This document shows positions 22,801-35,806 of a stretch of DNA of 64,000 bases, piece by piece (positions within the stretch are counted from its first letter, which is position 1; every line of letters starts with the position of its first letter). The notes under the pieces are model-generated. The model saw only the letters and a program-made list of their open reading frames with translations, had not been told where the DNA came from and did no database searches. The position numbers and the translations under genes are program-made. The DNA comes from Sipunculus nudus. Its lineage: Eukaryota > Annelida > Sipuncula > Golfingiida > Sipunculidae. The stretch is taken from contig CM049315.1 of NCBI GenBank assembly GCA_026874595.1, forward strand, positions 78,599,401 to 78,663,400, given 5' to 3'.

Positions 22801-25785
22801 GAGTTGCAATCCTTATTCCACACAAGCTGGTATTTGTGAAAAAGGGTGATTTTTAGACCCAACATCTAGGCCTTCCATTTCTGAAACCAAATTTTGCTAA
22901 TTTTAAACTAAATTTGGAAGCAACTTTTCTCATTGGAATTTTGTTGATGCATAATTGGAGTGAATCTGTGTTTTCATGGACCATTAATTAACTGATCTGA
23001 TCAATTCAAACTGTTTTATATTCAGCAGGAAGATAGAGATCCACTGAACACAGCGTGAGGACTGATGCAGGGCCTCAAACATTCCTCCACAGGTTGCCAG
23101 CCCAGCCCAGCAAGGCCAACTGCAGCCTGTTGTAAAAAACAGGCCGAGTTCAGCAGGTACATACCCATGACACATCTGGCCAACCTACACCTGGGCTCCA
23201 TTATCGTGACCTCCATGAAAGGATGAGTTGCAATCCTTAATTCAGACAAGCTGGTATTTTTTAAAAAGGGTGATTTTTAGACCCAAAATCTAGGCCTTCC
23301 ATTTCTGAAACCAAATTTTGCTAATTTTAAACTTATTTTCTTGTAGCAACTTTTCTGATTGGAATTTTGTTGATGCATAATTGGAGTGAACCTGTGTTTT
23401 CATTTACCATTAATCAACTGATCTAATCAATTCAAACTGTTTTTTATTTTCCACAGGAAGATAGTGTTCCACTGACCACAGCGTGAGGACTGATGCAGGA
23501 CCTTCAACATTCCTCTACAGGTTGCCAGCCCAGCCCAGCCCAACAAGGCCAAGTGTAACAGCTGACTATGGGGCCAGGCATATACATATTTGTAAGGAAG
23601 TTCTTCTGATTCAGTTTAGCCTTCAATTCTCTCTCCAATTCCAGGCCTTACAGTTCTGAAAGCAAATTTTAAACTTTTTCTAGAACAACTTTTCTCATTG
23701 GAATTTTGCTGAGGCATAATTGAAGGGAATCTTGTGTTTTCATGGACCATTAATTAACTGCTCTGATCAATTCAAACTGTTTTATATTCAACAGGAAGAT
23801 AGAGATCCACTGACCACAGCGTGAGGACTGATGCAGGGCCTCCAACATTCCTCCACAGGTTGCCAGCCCAGCCCAGCAAGGCCAACTGCAGCCTGTTGTA
23901 CAAAAGCAGGGGAGTTCAGCAGGTACTTACCCTTGACACATCTGGCCAACCTACACCTGGGCTCCATTAGCCTTCAATTCTCTCTCCAATTCCAGGCCTT
24001 TCAGTTCTGAAAGCAAATTTTAAACTTTTTCTAAAACAACTTTTCTCATTGGAATTTTGCTGAGGCATAATTGAAGGGAATCTTGTGTTTTCATGGACCA
24101 TTAATTAACTGATCTGATCAATTCAAACTGTTTTATATTCAACAGGAAGATAGAGATCCACTGACCACAGCGTGAGGACTGATGGAGGGCCTCCAACATT
24201 CCTCCACAGGTTGCCAGCCCAGCCCAGCAAGGCCAACTGCAGCCTGATGTACAAAACAGGCCGAGTTCAGCAGGTACATACCCATGACACATCTGGCCAA
24301 CCTATACCTGGGCTCCATTATGGTGACCTCTATAACAGGATGAGTTGCAATCCTTATTCCACACAAGCTGGTATTTGTTAAAAAGGGTGATTTTTAGACC
24401 CAAAATCTAGGCCTTCCATTTCTGAAACCAAATTTTACTAATTTTAAACTTATTTTCTTGTAGCAACTTTTCTGATTGGAATTTTGTTAATGCATAATTG
24501 GAGTGAACCTGTGTTTTCATTTACCATTAATCAACTGATCTAATCAATTCAAACTGTTTTTTATATTCCACAGGAAGATAGTGTTCCACTGACCACAGCG
24601 TGAGGACTGATGCAGGGCCTTCAACATTCCTCTACAGGTTGCCAGCCCAGCCCAGCCCAACAAGGCCAAGTGTAACAGCTGACTATGGGGCCAGGCATAT
24701 ACATATTTGTAAGGAAGTTCTTCTGATTCAGTTTAGCCTTCAATTCTCTCTCCAATTCCAGGCCTTTCAGTTCTGAAAGCAAATTTTAAACTTTTTCTAA
24801 AACAACTTTTCTCATTGGAATTTTGCTGAGGCATAATTGAAGGGAATCTTGTGTTTTCATGGACCATTTATTAACTGATCTGATCAATTCAAACTGTTTT
24901 ATATTCAACAGGAAGATAGAGATCCACTGACCACAGCGTGAGGACTGATGGAGGGCCTCCAACATTCCTCCACAGGTTGCCAGCCCAGCCCAGCAAGGCC
25001 AACTGCAGCCTGATGTACAAAACAGGCCGAGTTCAGCAGGTACATACCCATGACACATCTGGCCAACCTATACCTGGGCTCCATTATGGTGACCTCTATA
25101 ACAGGATGAGTTGCAATCCTTATTCCACACAAGCTGGTATTTGTGAAAAAGGGTGATTTTTAGACCCAACATCTAGGCCTTCCATTTCTGAAACCAAATT
25201 TTGCTAATTTTAAACTAAATTTGGAAGCAACTTTTCTCATTGGAATTTTGTTGATGCATAATTGGAGTGAATCTGTGTTTTCATGGACCATTAATTAACT
25301 GATCTGATCAATTCAAACTGTTTTATATTCAGCAGGAAGATAGAGATCTACTGAACACAGCGTGAGGACTGATGCAGGGCCTCAAACATTCCTCCACAGG
25401 TTGCCAGCCCAGCCCAGCAAGGCCAACTGCAGTCTGTTGTACGAAACCGTCCGAGTTCAGCAGGTATTTACCCATGACACATCTGGCCAACCTACACCTG
25501 GGCTCCATTATGGTGACCTCCATGACAGGATGAATTGCAATCCTTATTCCACACAAGCTGGTATTTGTGAAAAAGGGTGAATTTTAGACCCAACATCTAG
25601 GCCTTCCATTTCTGAAACCAAATTTTGCTAATTTTAAACTAAATTTTGAAGCAACTTTTCTCATTAGAATTTTGTTGATGCATAATTGGAGTGAATCTGT
25701 GTTTTCATGGACCATTAATTAACTGATCTGATCAATTCAGACTGTTTTATATTCAGCAGGAAGATAGAGATCCACTGAACACAGC
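19803..25785 (+). repeat. Higher-order block 3 (5983 bp)
   Basis: Intervals: 628, 338, 427, 323, 338, 423, 351, 424, 428, 338, 351, 428, 338, 424, 424. Anchors: 19803, 20431, 20769, 21196, 21519, 21857, 22280, 22631, 23055, 23483, 23821, 24172, 24600, 24938, 25362. This is the first block with an F unit (21196). From about 21882 onward it is nearly identical to block 4 at a fixed offset of 5322 bp. Private variants here include ACGAAACC near 25442, TCAGACAAGC near 23243 and GCAGGACCTTC near 23496. Confidence 0.93.
21196..21518 (+). repeat. F-class unit (323 bp), deletion fusion
   Basis: F has the diverged CATTCATCC front as far as GTGAAAAAGGGTGATTTTTTGA, then CCCAAAATCACAGGGACC. A C-like body follows (AGGCATATACATATTTGTAA, GGAGTTTTTCTGATTCAG) but ends after TTATCTTGCTTATTTTAAAC, jumping to TTGTTCCACTGACC. 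It therefore lacks the usual AT-rich tail and the acceptor-like CACAGGAAGATAG border of the next core. Six copies exist: 21196, 35484, 47955 and 53939 (323 bp), and 42232 and 59653 (322 bp, one T fewer). None occurs left of 21 kb. Each is followed by a C monomer. Confidence 0.9.
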
Positions 25786-28700
25786 GTGAGGACTGATGCA
25801 GGGCCTCCAACATTCCTCCACAGGTTGCCAGCCCAGCCCAGCAAGGCCAACTGCAGTCTGTTGTACAAAACCGTCCGAGTTCAGCAGGTACATACCCATG
25901 ACACATCTGGCCAACCTACACCTGGGCTCCATTATCGTGACCTCCATGAAAGGATGAGTTGCAATCCTTAATTCACACAAGCTGGTATTTGTTAAAAAGG
26001 GTGATTTTTAGACCCAAAATCTAGGCCTTCCATTTCTGAAACCAAATTTTGCTAATATTAAACTTATTTTCTTGTAGCAAATTTTCTGATTGGAATTTTG
26101 TTGATGCATAATTGGAGTGAACCTGTGTTTTCATGGACCATAAATAAACATAAATAAACTATGGGGCCAGGCATATAAATAGTTGTAAGGAAGTTCTTCT
26201 GATTCAGTTTAGCCTTCAATTCTCTCTCCAATTCCAGGTCTCCAGTTCCAAAAACAAGTTTTTAACTTTTTCTAGAAGCAACTTTTCTCATTGGAATTTG
26301 CTGATGCATAATCGGAGTGAATCTGTGTTTTCATTTACCATTAATCAACTGATCTAATCAATTCAAACTGTTTTTTATTTTCCACAGGAAGATAGTGTTC
26401 CACTGACCACAGCGTGAGGACTGATGCAGGGCCTTCAACATTCCTCTACAGGTTGCCAGCCCAGCCCAGCCCAACAAGGCCAAGTGTAACAGCTGACTAT
26501 GGGGCCAGGCATATACATATTTGTAAGGAAGTTCTTCTGATTCAGTTTAGCCTTCAATTCTCTCTCCAATTCCAGGCCTTACAGATCTGAAAACAAATTT
26601 TAAACTTTTTCTAGAACAACTTTTCTCATTGGAATTTTGCTGAGGCATAATTGAAGGGAATCTTGTGTTTTCATGGACCATTAATTAACTGCTCTGATCA
26701 ATTCAAACTGTTTTATATTCAACAGGAAGATAGAGATCCACTGACCACAGCGTGAGGACTGATGCAGGGCCTCCATCATTCCTCCACAGGTTGCCAGCCC
26801 AGCCCAGCAAGGCCAACTGCAGCCTGTTGTAAAAAACCGCGGGAGTTCAGCAGGTACATACCCATGACACATCTGGCCAACCTACACCTGGGCTCCATTA
26901 TGGTGACCTCCATGACAGGATGAATTGCAATCCTTATTCCACACAAGCTGGTATTTGTGAAAAAGGGTGAATTTTAGACCCAACATCTAGGCCTTCCATT
27001 TCTGAAACCAAATTTTGCTAATTTTAAACTTATTTTCTTGGAGCAACTTTTCTGATTGGAATTTTGTTGATGCATAATTGGAGTGAACCTGTGTTTTCAT
27101 GGACCATAAATAAACTGATCTGATCAATTCAAACTGTTTTTATTTTCCACAGGGAGATAGAGATCCACTGACCACAGCGTGAGGACTGATGCAGGGCCTC
27201 CATCATTCCTCCACAGGTTGCCAGCCCAGCCCAGCAAGGCCAACTGCAGCCTGATGTACAAAACAGGCCGAGTTCAGCAGGTACATACCCATGACACATC
27301 TGGCCAACCTACACCTGGGCTCCATTATGGTGACCTCCATGACAGGATGAATTGCAATCCTTATTCCACACAAGCTGGTATTTGTGAAAAAGGGTGAATT
27401 TTAGACCCAACATCTAGGCCTTCCATTTCTGAAACCAAATTTTGCTAATTTTAAACTAAATTTTGAAGCAATTTTCTCATTAGAATTTTGTTGATGCATA
27501 ATTGGAGTGAATCTGTGTTTTCATGGACCATTAATTAACTGATCTGATCAATTCAGACTGTTTTATATTCAGCAGGAAGATAGAGATCCACTGAACACAG
27601 CGTGAGGACTGATGCAGGGCCTCCAACATTCCTCCACAGGTTGCCAGCCCAGCCCAGCAAGGCCAACTGCAGCCTGTTGTACAAAAGCAGGGGAGTTCAG
27701 CAGGTACTTACCCTTGACACATCTGGCCAACCTACACCTGGGCTCCATTAGCCTTCAATTCTCTCTCCAATTCCAGGCCTTCCAGTTCTGAAAGCAAATT
27801 TTATACTTTTTCTAGAACAACTTTTCTCATTGGAATTTTGCTGATGCATAATTGGAGGGAATCTTGTGTTTTCATGGACCATTAATTAACTGATCTGATC
27901 AATTCAAACTGTTTTATATTCAACAGGAAGATAGAGATCCACTGACCACAGCGTGAGGACTGATGCAGGGCCTCAAACATTCCTCCACAGGTTGCCAGCC
28001 CAGCCCAGCAAGGCCAACTGCAGCCTGATGTACAAAACCGGCCGAGTTCAGCAGGTACATACCCATGACACATCTGGCCAACCTATACAAGGGCTCCATT
28101 ATGGTGACCTCTATAACAGGATGAGTTGCAATCCTTATTCCACACAAGCTGGTATTTGTGAAAAAGGGTGATTTTTAGACCCAACATCTAGGCCTTCCAT
28201 TTCTGAAACCAAATTTTGCTAATTTTAAACTAAATTTGGAAGCAACTTTTCTCATTGGAATTTTGTTGATGCATAATTGGAGTGAATCTGTGTTTTCATG
28301 GACCATTAATTAACTGATCTGATCAATTCAAACTGTTTTATATTCAGCAGGAAGATAGAGATCCACTGAACACAGCGTGAGGACTGATGCAGGGCCTCAA
28401 ACATTCCTCCACAGGTTGCCAGCCCAGCCCAGCAAGGCCAACTGCAGCCTGTTGTAAAAAACAGGCCGAGTTCAGCAGGTACATACCCATGACACATCTG
28501 GCCAACCTACACCTGGGCTCCATTATCGTGACCTCCATGAAAGGATGAGTTGCAATCCTTAATTCAGACAAGCTGGTATTTTTTAAAAAGGGTGATTTTT
28601 AGACCCAAAATCTAGGCCTTCCATTTCTGAAACCAAATTTTGCTAATTTTAAACTTATTTTCTTGTAGCAACTTTTCTGATTGGAATTTTGTTGATGCAT

Positions 28701-31700
28701 AATTGGAGTGAACCTGTGTTTTCATTTACCATTAATCAACTGATCTAATCAATTCAAACTGTTTTTTATTTTCCACAGGAAGATAGTGTTCCACTGACCA
28801 CAGCGTGAGGACTGATGCAGGACCTTCAACATTCCTCTACAGGTTGCCAGCCCAGCCCAGCCCAACAAGGCCAAGTGTAACAGCTGACTATGGGGCCAGG
28901 AATATACATATTTGTAAGGAAGTTCTTCTGATTCAGTTTAGCCTTCAATTCTCTCTCCAATTCCAGGCCTTACAGTTCTGAAAGCAAATTTTAAACTTTT
29001 TCTAGAACAACTTTTCTCATTGGAATTTTGCTGAGGCATAATTGAAGGGAATCTTGTGTTTTCATGGACCATTAATTAACTGCTCTGATCAATTCAAACT
29101 GTTTTATATTCAACAGGAAGATAGAGATCCACTGACCACAGCGTGAGGACTGATGCAGGGCCTCCAACATTCCTCCACAGGTTGCCAGCCCAGCCCAGCA
29201 AGGCCAACTGCAGCCTGTTGTACAAAAGCAGGGGAGTTCAGCAGGTACTTACCCTTGACACATCTGGCCAACCTACACCTGGGCTCCATTAGCCTTCAAT
29301 TCTCTCTCCAATTCCAGGCCTTTCAGTTCTGAAAGCAAATTTTAAACTTTTTCTAAAACAACTTTTCTCATTGGAATTTTGCTGAGGCATAATTGAAGGG
29401 AATCTTGTGTTTTCATGGACCATTAATTAACTGATCTGATCAATTCAAACTGTTTTATATTCAACAGGAAGATAGAGATCCACTGACCACAGCGTGAGGA
29501 CTGATGGAGGGCCTCCAACATTCCTCCACAGGTTGCCAGCCCAGCCCAGCAAGGCCAACTGCAGCCTGATGTACAAAACAGGCCGAGTTCAGCAGGTACA
29601 TACCCATGACACATCTGGCCAACCTATACCTGGGCTCCATTATGGTGACCTCTATAACAGGATGAGTTGCAATCCTTATTCCACACAAGCTGGTATTTGT
29701 TAAAAAGGGTGATTTTTAGACCCAAAATCTAGGCCTTCCATTTCTGAAACCAAATTTTACTAATTTTAAACTTATTTTCTTGTAGCAACTTTTCTGATTG
29801 GAATTTTGTTAATGCATAATTGGAGTGAACCTGTGTTTTCATTTACCATTAATCAACTGATCTAATCAATTCAAACTGTTTTTTATATTCCACAGGAAGA
29901 TAGTGTTCCACTGACCACAGCGTGAGGACTGATGCAGGGCCTTCAACATTCCTCTACAGGTTGCCAGCCCAGCCCAGCCCAACAAGGCCAAGTGTAACAG
30001 CTGACTATGGGGCCAGGCATATACATATTTGTAAGGAAGTTCTTCTGATTCAGTTTAGCCTTCAATTCTCTCTCCAATTCCAGGCCTTTCAGTTCTGAAA
30101 GCAAATTTTAAACTTTTTCTAAAACAACTTTTCTCATTGGAATTTTGCTGAGGCATAATTGAAGGGAATCTTGTGTTTTCATGGACCATTTATTAACTGA
30201 TCTGATCAATTCAAACTGTTTTATATTCAACAGGAAGATAGAGATCCACTGACCACAGCGTGAGGACTGATGGAGGGCCTCCAACATTCCTCCACAGGTT
30301 GCCAGCCCAGCCCAGCAAGGCCAACTGCAGCCTGATGTACAAAACAGGCCGAGTTCAGCAGGTACATACCCATGACACATCTGGCCAACCTATACCTGGG
30401 CTCCATTATGGTGACCTCTATAACAGGATGAGTTGCAATCCTTATTCCACACAAGCTGGTATTTGTGAAAAAGGGTGATTTTTAGACCCAACATCTAGGC
30501 CTTCCATTTCTGAAACCAAATTTTGCTAATTTTAAACTAAATTTGGAAGCAACTTTTCTCATTGGAATTTTGTTGATGCATAATTGGAGTGAATCTGTGT
30601 TTTCATGGACCATTAATTAACTGATCTGATCAATTCAAACTGTTTTATATTCAGCAGGAAGATAGAGATCTACTGAACACAGCGTGAGGACTGATGCAGG
30701 GCCTCAAACATTCCTCCACAGGTTGCCAGCCCAGCCCAGCAAGGCCAACTGCAGTCTGTTGTACGAAACCGTCCGAGTTCAGCAGGTATTTACCCATGAC
30801 ACATCTGGCCAACCTACACCTGGGCTCCATTATGGTGACCTCCATGACAGGATGAATTGCAATCCTTATTCCACACAAGCTGGTATTTGTGAAAAAGGGT
30901 GAATTTTAGACCCAACATCTAGGCCTTCCATTTCTGAAACCAAATTTTGCTAATTTTAAACTAAATTTTGAAGCAACTTTTCTCATTAGAATTTTGTTGA
31001 TGCATAATTGGAGTGAATCTGTGTTTTCATGGACCATTAATTAACTGATCTGATCAATTCAGACTGTTTTATATTCAGCAGGAAGATAGAGATCCACTGA
31101 ACACAGCGTGAGGACTGATGCAGGGCCTCCAACATTCCTCCACAGGTTGCCAGCCCAGCCCAGCAAGGCCAACTGCAGTCTGTTGTACAAAACCGTCCGA
31201 GTTCAGCAGGTACATACCCATGACACATCTGGCCAACCTACACCTGGGCTCCATTATCGTGACCTCCATGAAAGGATGAGTTGCAATCCTTAATTCACAC
31301 AAGCTGGTATTTGTTAAAAAGGGTGATTTTTAGACCCAAAATCTAGGCCTTCCATTTCTGAAACCAAATTTTGCTAATATTAAACTTATTTTCTTGTAGC
31401 AAATTTTCTGATTGGAATTTTGTTGATGCATAATTGGAGTGAACCTGTGTTTTCATGGACCATAAATAAACATAAATAAACTATGGGGCCAGGCATATAA
31501 ATAGTTGTAAGGAAGTTCTTCTGATTCAGTTTAGCCTTCAATTCTCTCTCCAATTCCAGGTCTCCAGTTCCAAAAACAAGTTTTTAACTTTTTCTAGAAG
31601 CAACTTTTCTCATTGGAATTTGCTGATGCATAATCGGAGTGAATCTGTGTTTTCATTTACCATTAATCAACTGATCTAATCAATTCAAACTGTTTTTTAT

Positions 31701-32530
31701 TTTCCACAGGAAGATAGTGTTCCACTGACCACAGCGTGAGGACTGATGCAGGGCCTTCAACATTCCTCTACAGGTTGCCAGCCCAGCCCAGCCCAACAAG
31801 GCCAAGTGTAACAGCTGACTATGGGGCCAGGCATATACATATTTGTAAGGAAGTTCTTCTGATTCAGTTTAGCCTTCAATTCTCTCTCCAATTCCAGGCC
31901 TTACAGATCTGAAAACAAATTTTAAACTTTTTCTAGAACAACTTTTCTCATTGGAATTTTGCTGAGGCATAATTGAAGGGAATCTTGTGTTTTCATGGAC
32001 CATTAATTAACTGCTCTGATCAATTCAAACTGTTTTATATTCAACAGGAAGATAGAGATCCACTGACCACAGCGTGAGGACTGATGCAGGGCCTCCATCA
32101 TTCCTCCACAGGTTGCCAGCCCAGCCCAGCAAGGCCAACTGCAGCCTGTTGTAAAAAACCGCGGGAGTTCAGCAGGTACATACCCATGACACATCTGGCC
32201 AACCTACACCTGGGCTCCATTATGGTGACCTCCATGACAGGATGAATTGCAATCCTTATTCCACACAAGCTGGTATTTGTGAAAAAGGGTGAATTTTAGA
32301 CCCAACATCTAGGCCTTCCATTTCTGAAACCAAATTTTGCTAATTTTAAACTTATTTTCTTGGAGCAACTTTTCTGATTGGAATTTTGTTGATGCATAAT
32401 TGGAGTGAACCTGTGTTTTCATGGACCATAAATAAACTGATCTGATCAATTCAAACTGTTTTTATTTTCCACAGGGAGATAGAGATCCACTGACCACAGC
32501 GTGAGGACTGATGCAGGGCCTCCATCATTC
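21882..32530 (+). repeat. Tandem segmental duplication, 5322-bp period
   Basis: Anchors from 21857 to 27179 are reproduced at 27179 to 32501 with a constant offset of 5322. Private variants are shared at matching positions: the 1-base deletion in GAAGCAATTTTCTC, TCAGACAAGC, GCAGGACCTTC, GGACCATTTATT, ACGAAACC with GGTATTTACC, CTAATATTAAAC, TTGGAGCAAC and CCACAGGGAGATAG. I noticed a single substitution (C at 23579, A at 28901). Limits are set by mismatches: the left copy begins after A/T 21881/27203 and the right copy ends before C/A 27209/32531. The copies are not fully aligned base by base, so a few more differences may exist. Confidence 0.9.
25786..31107 (+). repeat. Higher-order block 4 (5322 bp)
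   Basis: Intervals: 628, 338, 427, 423, 351, 424, 428, 338, 351, 428, 338, 424, 424. Anchors: 25786, 26414, 26752, 27179, 27602, 27953, 28377, 28805, 29143, 29494, 29922, 30260, 30684. Unlike block 3 it has no F-C pair after G: monomer 27179 joins a G-trio core (CCATCATTCC) directly to an A front of the ACAGGCCGAG type. That hybrid is the duplication junction. Confidence 0.93.
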
Positions 32531-34090
32531 ATCCACAGGTTGCCAGCCCAGCCCAGCAAGGCCAACTGCAGCCTGTTGTACAAAAGCGGGGGAGTTCAGC
32601 AGGTACATACCCATGACACATCTGGCCAACCTATACCTGGGCTCCATTATGGTGACCTCTATAACAGGATGAGTTGCAATCCTTATTCCACACAAGCTGG
32701 TATTTGAAAATCTAGGCCTTCCATTTCTGAAACCAAATTTTACTAATTTTAAACTTATTTTCTTGTAGCAACTTTTCTGATTGGAATTTTGTTAATGCAT
32801 AATTGGAGTGAACCTGTGTTTTCATTTACCATTAATCAACTGATCTAATCAATTCAAACTGTTTTTTATATTCCACAGGAAGATAGTGTTCCACTGACCA
32901 CAGCGTGAGGACTGATGCAGGGCCTTCAACATTCCTCTACAGGTTGCCAGCCCAGCCCAGCCCAACAAGGCCAAGTGTAACAGCTGACTATGGGGCCAGG
33001 CATATACATATTTGTAAGGAAGTTCTTCTGATTCAGTTTAGCCTTCAATTCTCTCTCCAATTCCAGGCCTTTCAGTTCTGAAAGCAAATTTTAAACTTTT
33101 TCTAAAACAACTTTTCTCATTGGAATTTTGCTGAGGCATAATTGAAGGGAATCTTGTGTTTTCATGGACCATTAATTAACTGATCTGATCAATTCAAACT
33201 GTTTTATATTCAACAGGAAGATAGAGATCCACTGACCACAGCGTGAGGACTGATGGAGGGCCTCCAACATTCCTCCACAGGTTGCCAGCCCAGCCCAGCA
33301 AGGCCAACTGCAGCCTGATGTACAAAACAGGCCGAGTTCAGCAGGTACATACCCATGACACATCTGGCCAACCTATACCTGGGCTCCATTATGGTGACCT
33401 CTATAACAGGATGAGTTGCAATCCTTATTCCACACAAGCTGGTATTTGTGAAAAAGGGTGATTTTTAGACCCAACATCTAGGCCTTCCATTTCTGAAACC
33501 AAATTTTGCTAATTTTAAACTAAATTTGGAAGCAACTTTTCTCATTGGAATTTTGTTGATGCATAATTGGAGTGAATCTGTGTTTTCATGGACCATTAAT
33601 TAACTGATCTGATCAATTCAAACTGTTTTATATTCAGCAGGAAGATAGAGATCTACTGAACACAGCGTGAGGACTGATGCAGGGCCTCAAACATTCCTCC
33701 ACAGGTTGCCAGCCCAGCCCAGCAAGGCCAACTGCAGTCTGTTGTACAAAACCGTCCGAGTTCAGCAGGTACATACCCATGACACATCTGGCCAACCTAC
33801 ACCTGGGCTCCATTATGGTGACCTCCATGACAGGATGAATTGCAATCCTTATTCCACACAAGCTGGTATTTGTGAAAAAGGGTGAATTTTAGACCCAACA
33901 TCTAGGCCTTCCATTTCTGAAACCAAATTTTGCTAATTTTAAACTAAATTTTGAAGCAACTTTTCTCATTAGAATTTTGTTGATGCATAATTGGAGTGAA
34001 TCTGTGTTTTCATGGACCATTAATTAACTGATCTGATCAATTCAGACTGTTTTATATTCAGCAGGAAGATAGAGATCCACTGAACACAGC
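31108..34090 (+). repeat. Higher-order block 5 (2983 bp), shortest
   Basis: Intervals: 628, 338, 427, 404, 338, 424, 424. Anchors: 31108, 31736, 32074, 32501, 32905, 33243, 33667. The E-C-G trio is complete but only four further units follow. Monomer 32501 is a hybrid with a 24-bp deletion. The block reads as block 4 with a large internal deletion between its G-adjacent monomer and the last D tail, C, A, A run. Confidence 0.93.
32501..32904 (+). repeat. Hybrid monomer with a unique 24-bp deletion (404 bp)
   Basis: The front is the CATTCATCC / AAAAGCGGGGGAG type, but it switches to CCCATGACACATCTGGCC and ATACCTGGGCTCC, which belong to a different A subtype. After GCTGGTATTTG (ending 32706) the sequence goes straight to AAAATCTAGGCC. 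The 24 bases present in other D monomers (TTAAAAAGGG through AGACCC) are missing. The tail is D type and a C monomer follows. The length agrees: 428 minus 24 is 404. Confidence 0.88.
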
Positions 34091-35806
34091 GTGAGGACTG
34101 ATGCAGGGCCTCCAACATTCCTCCACAGGTTGCCAGCCCAGCCCAGCAAGGCCAACTGCAGTCTGTTGTACAAAACCGTCCGAGTTCAGCAGGTACATAC
34201 CCATGACACATCTGGCCAACCTACACCTGGGCTCCATTATCGTGACCTCCATGAAAGGATGAGTTGCAATCCTTAATTCACACAAGCTGGTATTTGTTAA
34301 AAAGGGTGATTTTTAGACCCAAAATCTAGGCCTTCCATTTCTGAAACCAAATTTTGCTAATATTAAACTTATTTTCTTGTAGCAAATTTTCTGATTGGAA
34401 TTTTGTTGATGCATAATTGGAGTGAACCTGTGTTTTCATGGACCATAAATAAACATAAATAAACTATGGGGCCAGGCATATAAATAGTTGTAAGGAAGTT
34501 CTTCTGATTCAGTTTAGCCTTCAATTCTCTCTCCAATTCCAGGTCTCCAGTTCCAAAAACAAGTTTTTAACTTTTTCTAGAAGCAACTTTTCTCATTGGA
34601 ATTTGCTGATGCATAATCGGAGTGAATCTGTGTTTTCATTTACCATTAATCAACTGATCTAATCAATTCAAACTGTTTTTTATTTTCCACAGGAAGATAG
34701 TGTTCCACTGACCACAGCGTGAGGACTGATGCAGGGCCTTCAACATTCCTCTACAGGTTGCCAGCCCAGCCCAGCCCAACAAGGCCAAGTGTAACAGCTG
34801 ACTATGGGGCCAGGCATATACATATTTGTAAGGAAGTTCTTCTGATTCAGTTTAGCCTTCAATTCTCTCTCCAATTCCAGGCCTTACAGATCTGAAAACA
34901 AATTTTAAACTTTTTCTAGAACAACTTTTCTCATTGGAATTTTGCTGAGGCATAATTGAAGGGAATCTTGTGTTTTCATGGACCATTAATTAACTGCTCT
35001 GATCAATTCAAACTGTTTTATATTCAACAGGAAGATAGAGATCCACTGACCACAGCGTGAGGACTGATGCAGGGCCTCCATCATTCCTCCACAGGTTGCC
35101 AGCCCAGCCCAGCAAGGCCAACTGCAGCCTGTTGTAAAAAACCGCGGGAGTTCAGCAGGTACATACCCATGACACATCTGGCCAACCTACACCTGGGCTC
35201 CATTATGGTGACCTCCATGACAGGATGAATTGCAATCCTTATTCCACACAAGCTGGTATTTGTGAAAAAGGGTGAATTTTAGACCCAACATCTAGGCCTT
35301 CCATTTCTGAAACCAAATTTTGCTAATTTTAAACTTATTTTCTTGTAGCAACTTTTCTGATTGGAATTTTGTTGATGCATAATTGGAGTGAACCTGTGTT
35401 TTCATGGACCATAAATAAACTGATCTGATCAATTCAAACTGTTTTTATTTTCCACAGGAAGATAGAGATCCACTGACCACAGCGTGAGGACTGATGCAGG
35501 GCCTCCATCATTCATCCACAGGTTGCCAGCCCAGCCCAGCAAGGCCAACTGCAGCCTGTTGTACAAAAGCGGGGGAGTTCAGCAGGTACATACAAATGAC
35601 ACATCTCGCCAATCTACACCTTGGATCCAATATGGTGATCTCCATGACAGGATGAGTTGCAATCCTTATTCCACACAAGCTGGTATTTGTGAAAAAGGGT
35701 GATTTTTTGACCCAAAATCACAGGGACCAGGCATATACATATTTGTAAGGAGTTTTTCTGATTCAGTTTATCTTGCTTATTTTAAACTTGTTCCACTGAC
35801 CACAGC

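Noticed and set aside
21882-32530. Assembly artefact as the explanation for the 5,322-bp duplication
   Set aside because: Not excluded, but not preferred: the copies differ at one or more sites and their ends fall in hybrid monomers, as expected for real unequal crossover. Only spanning reads can settle it.
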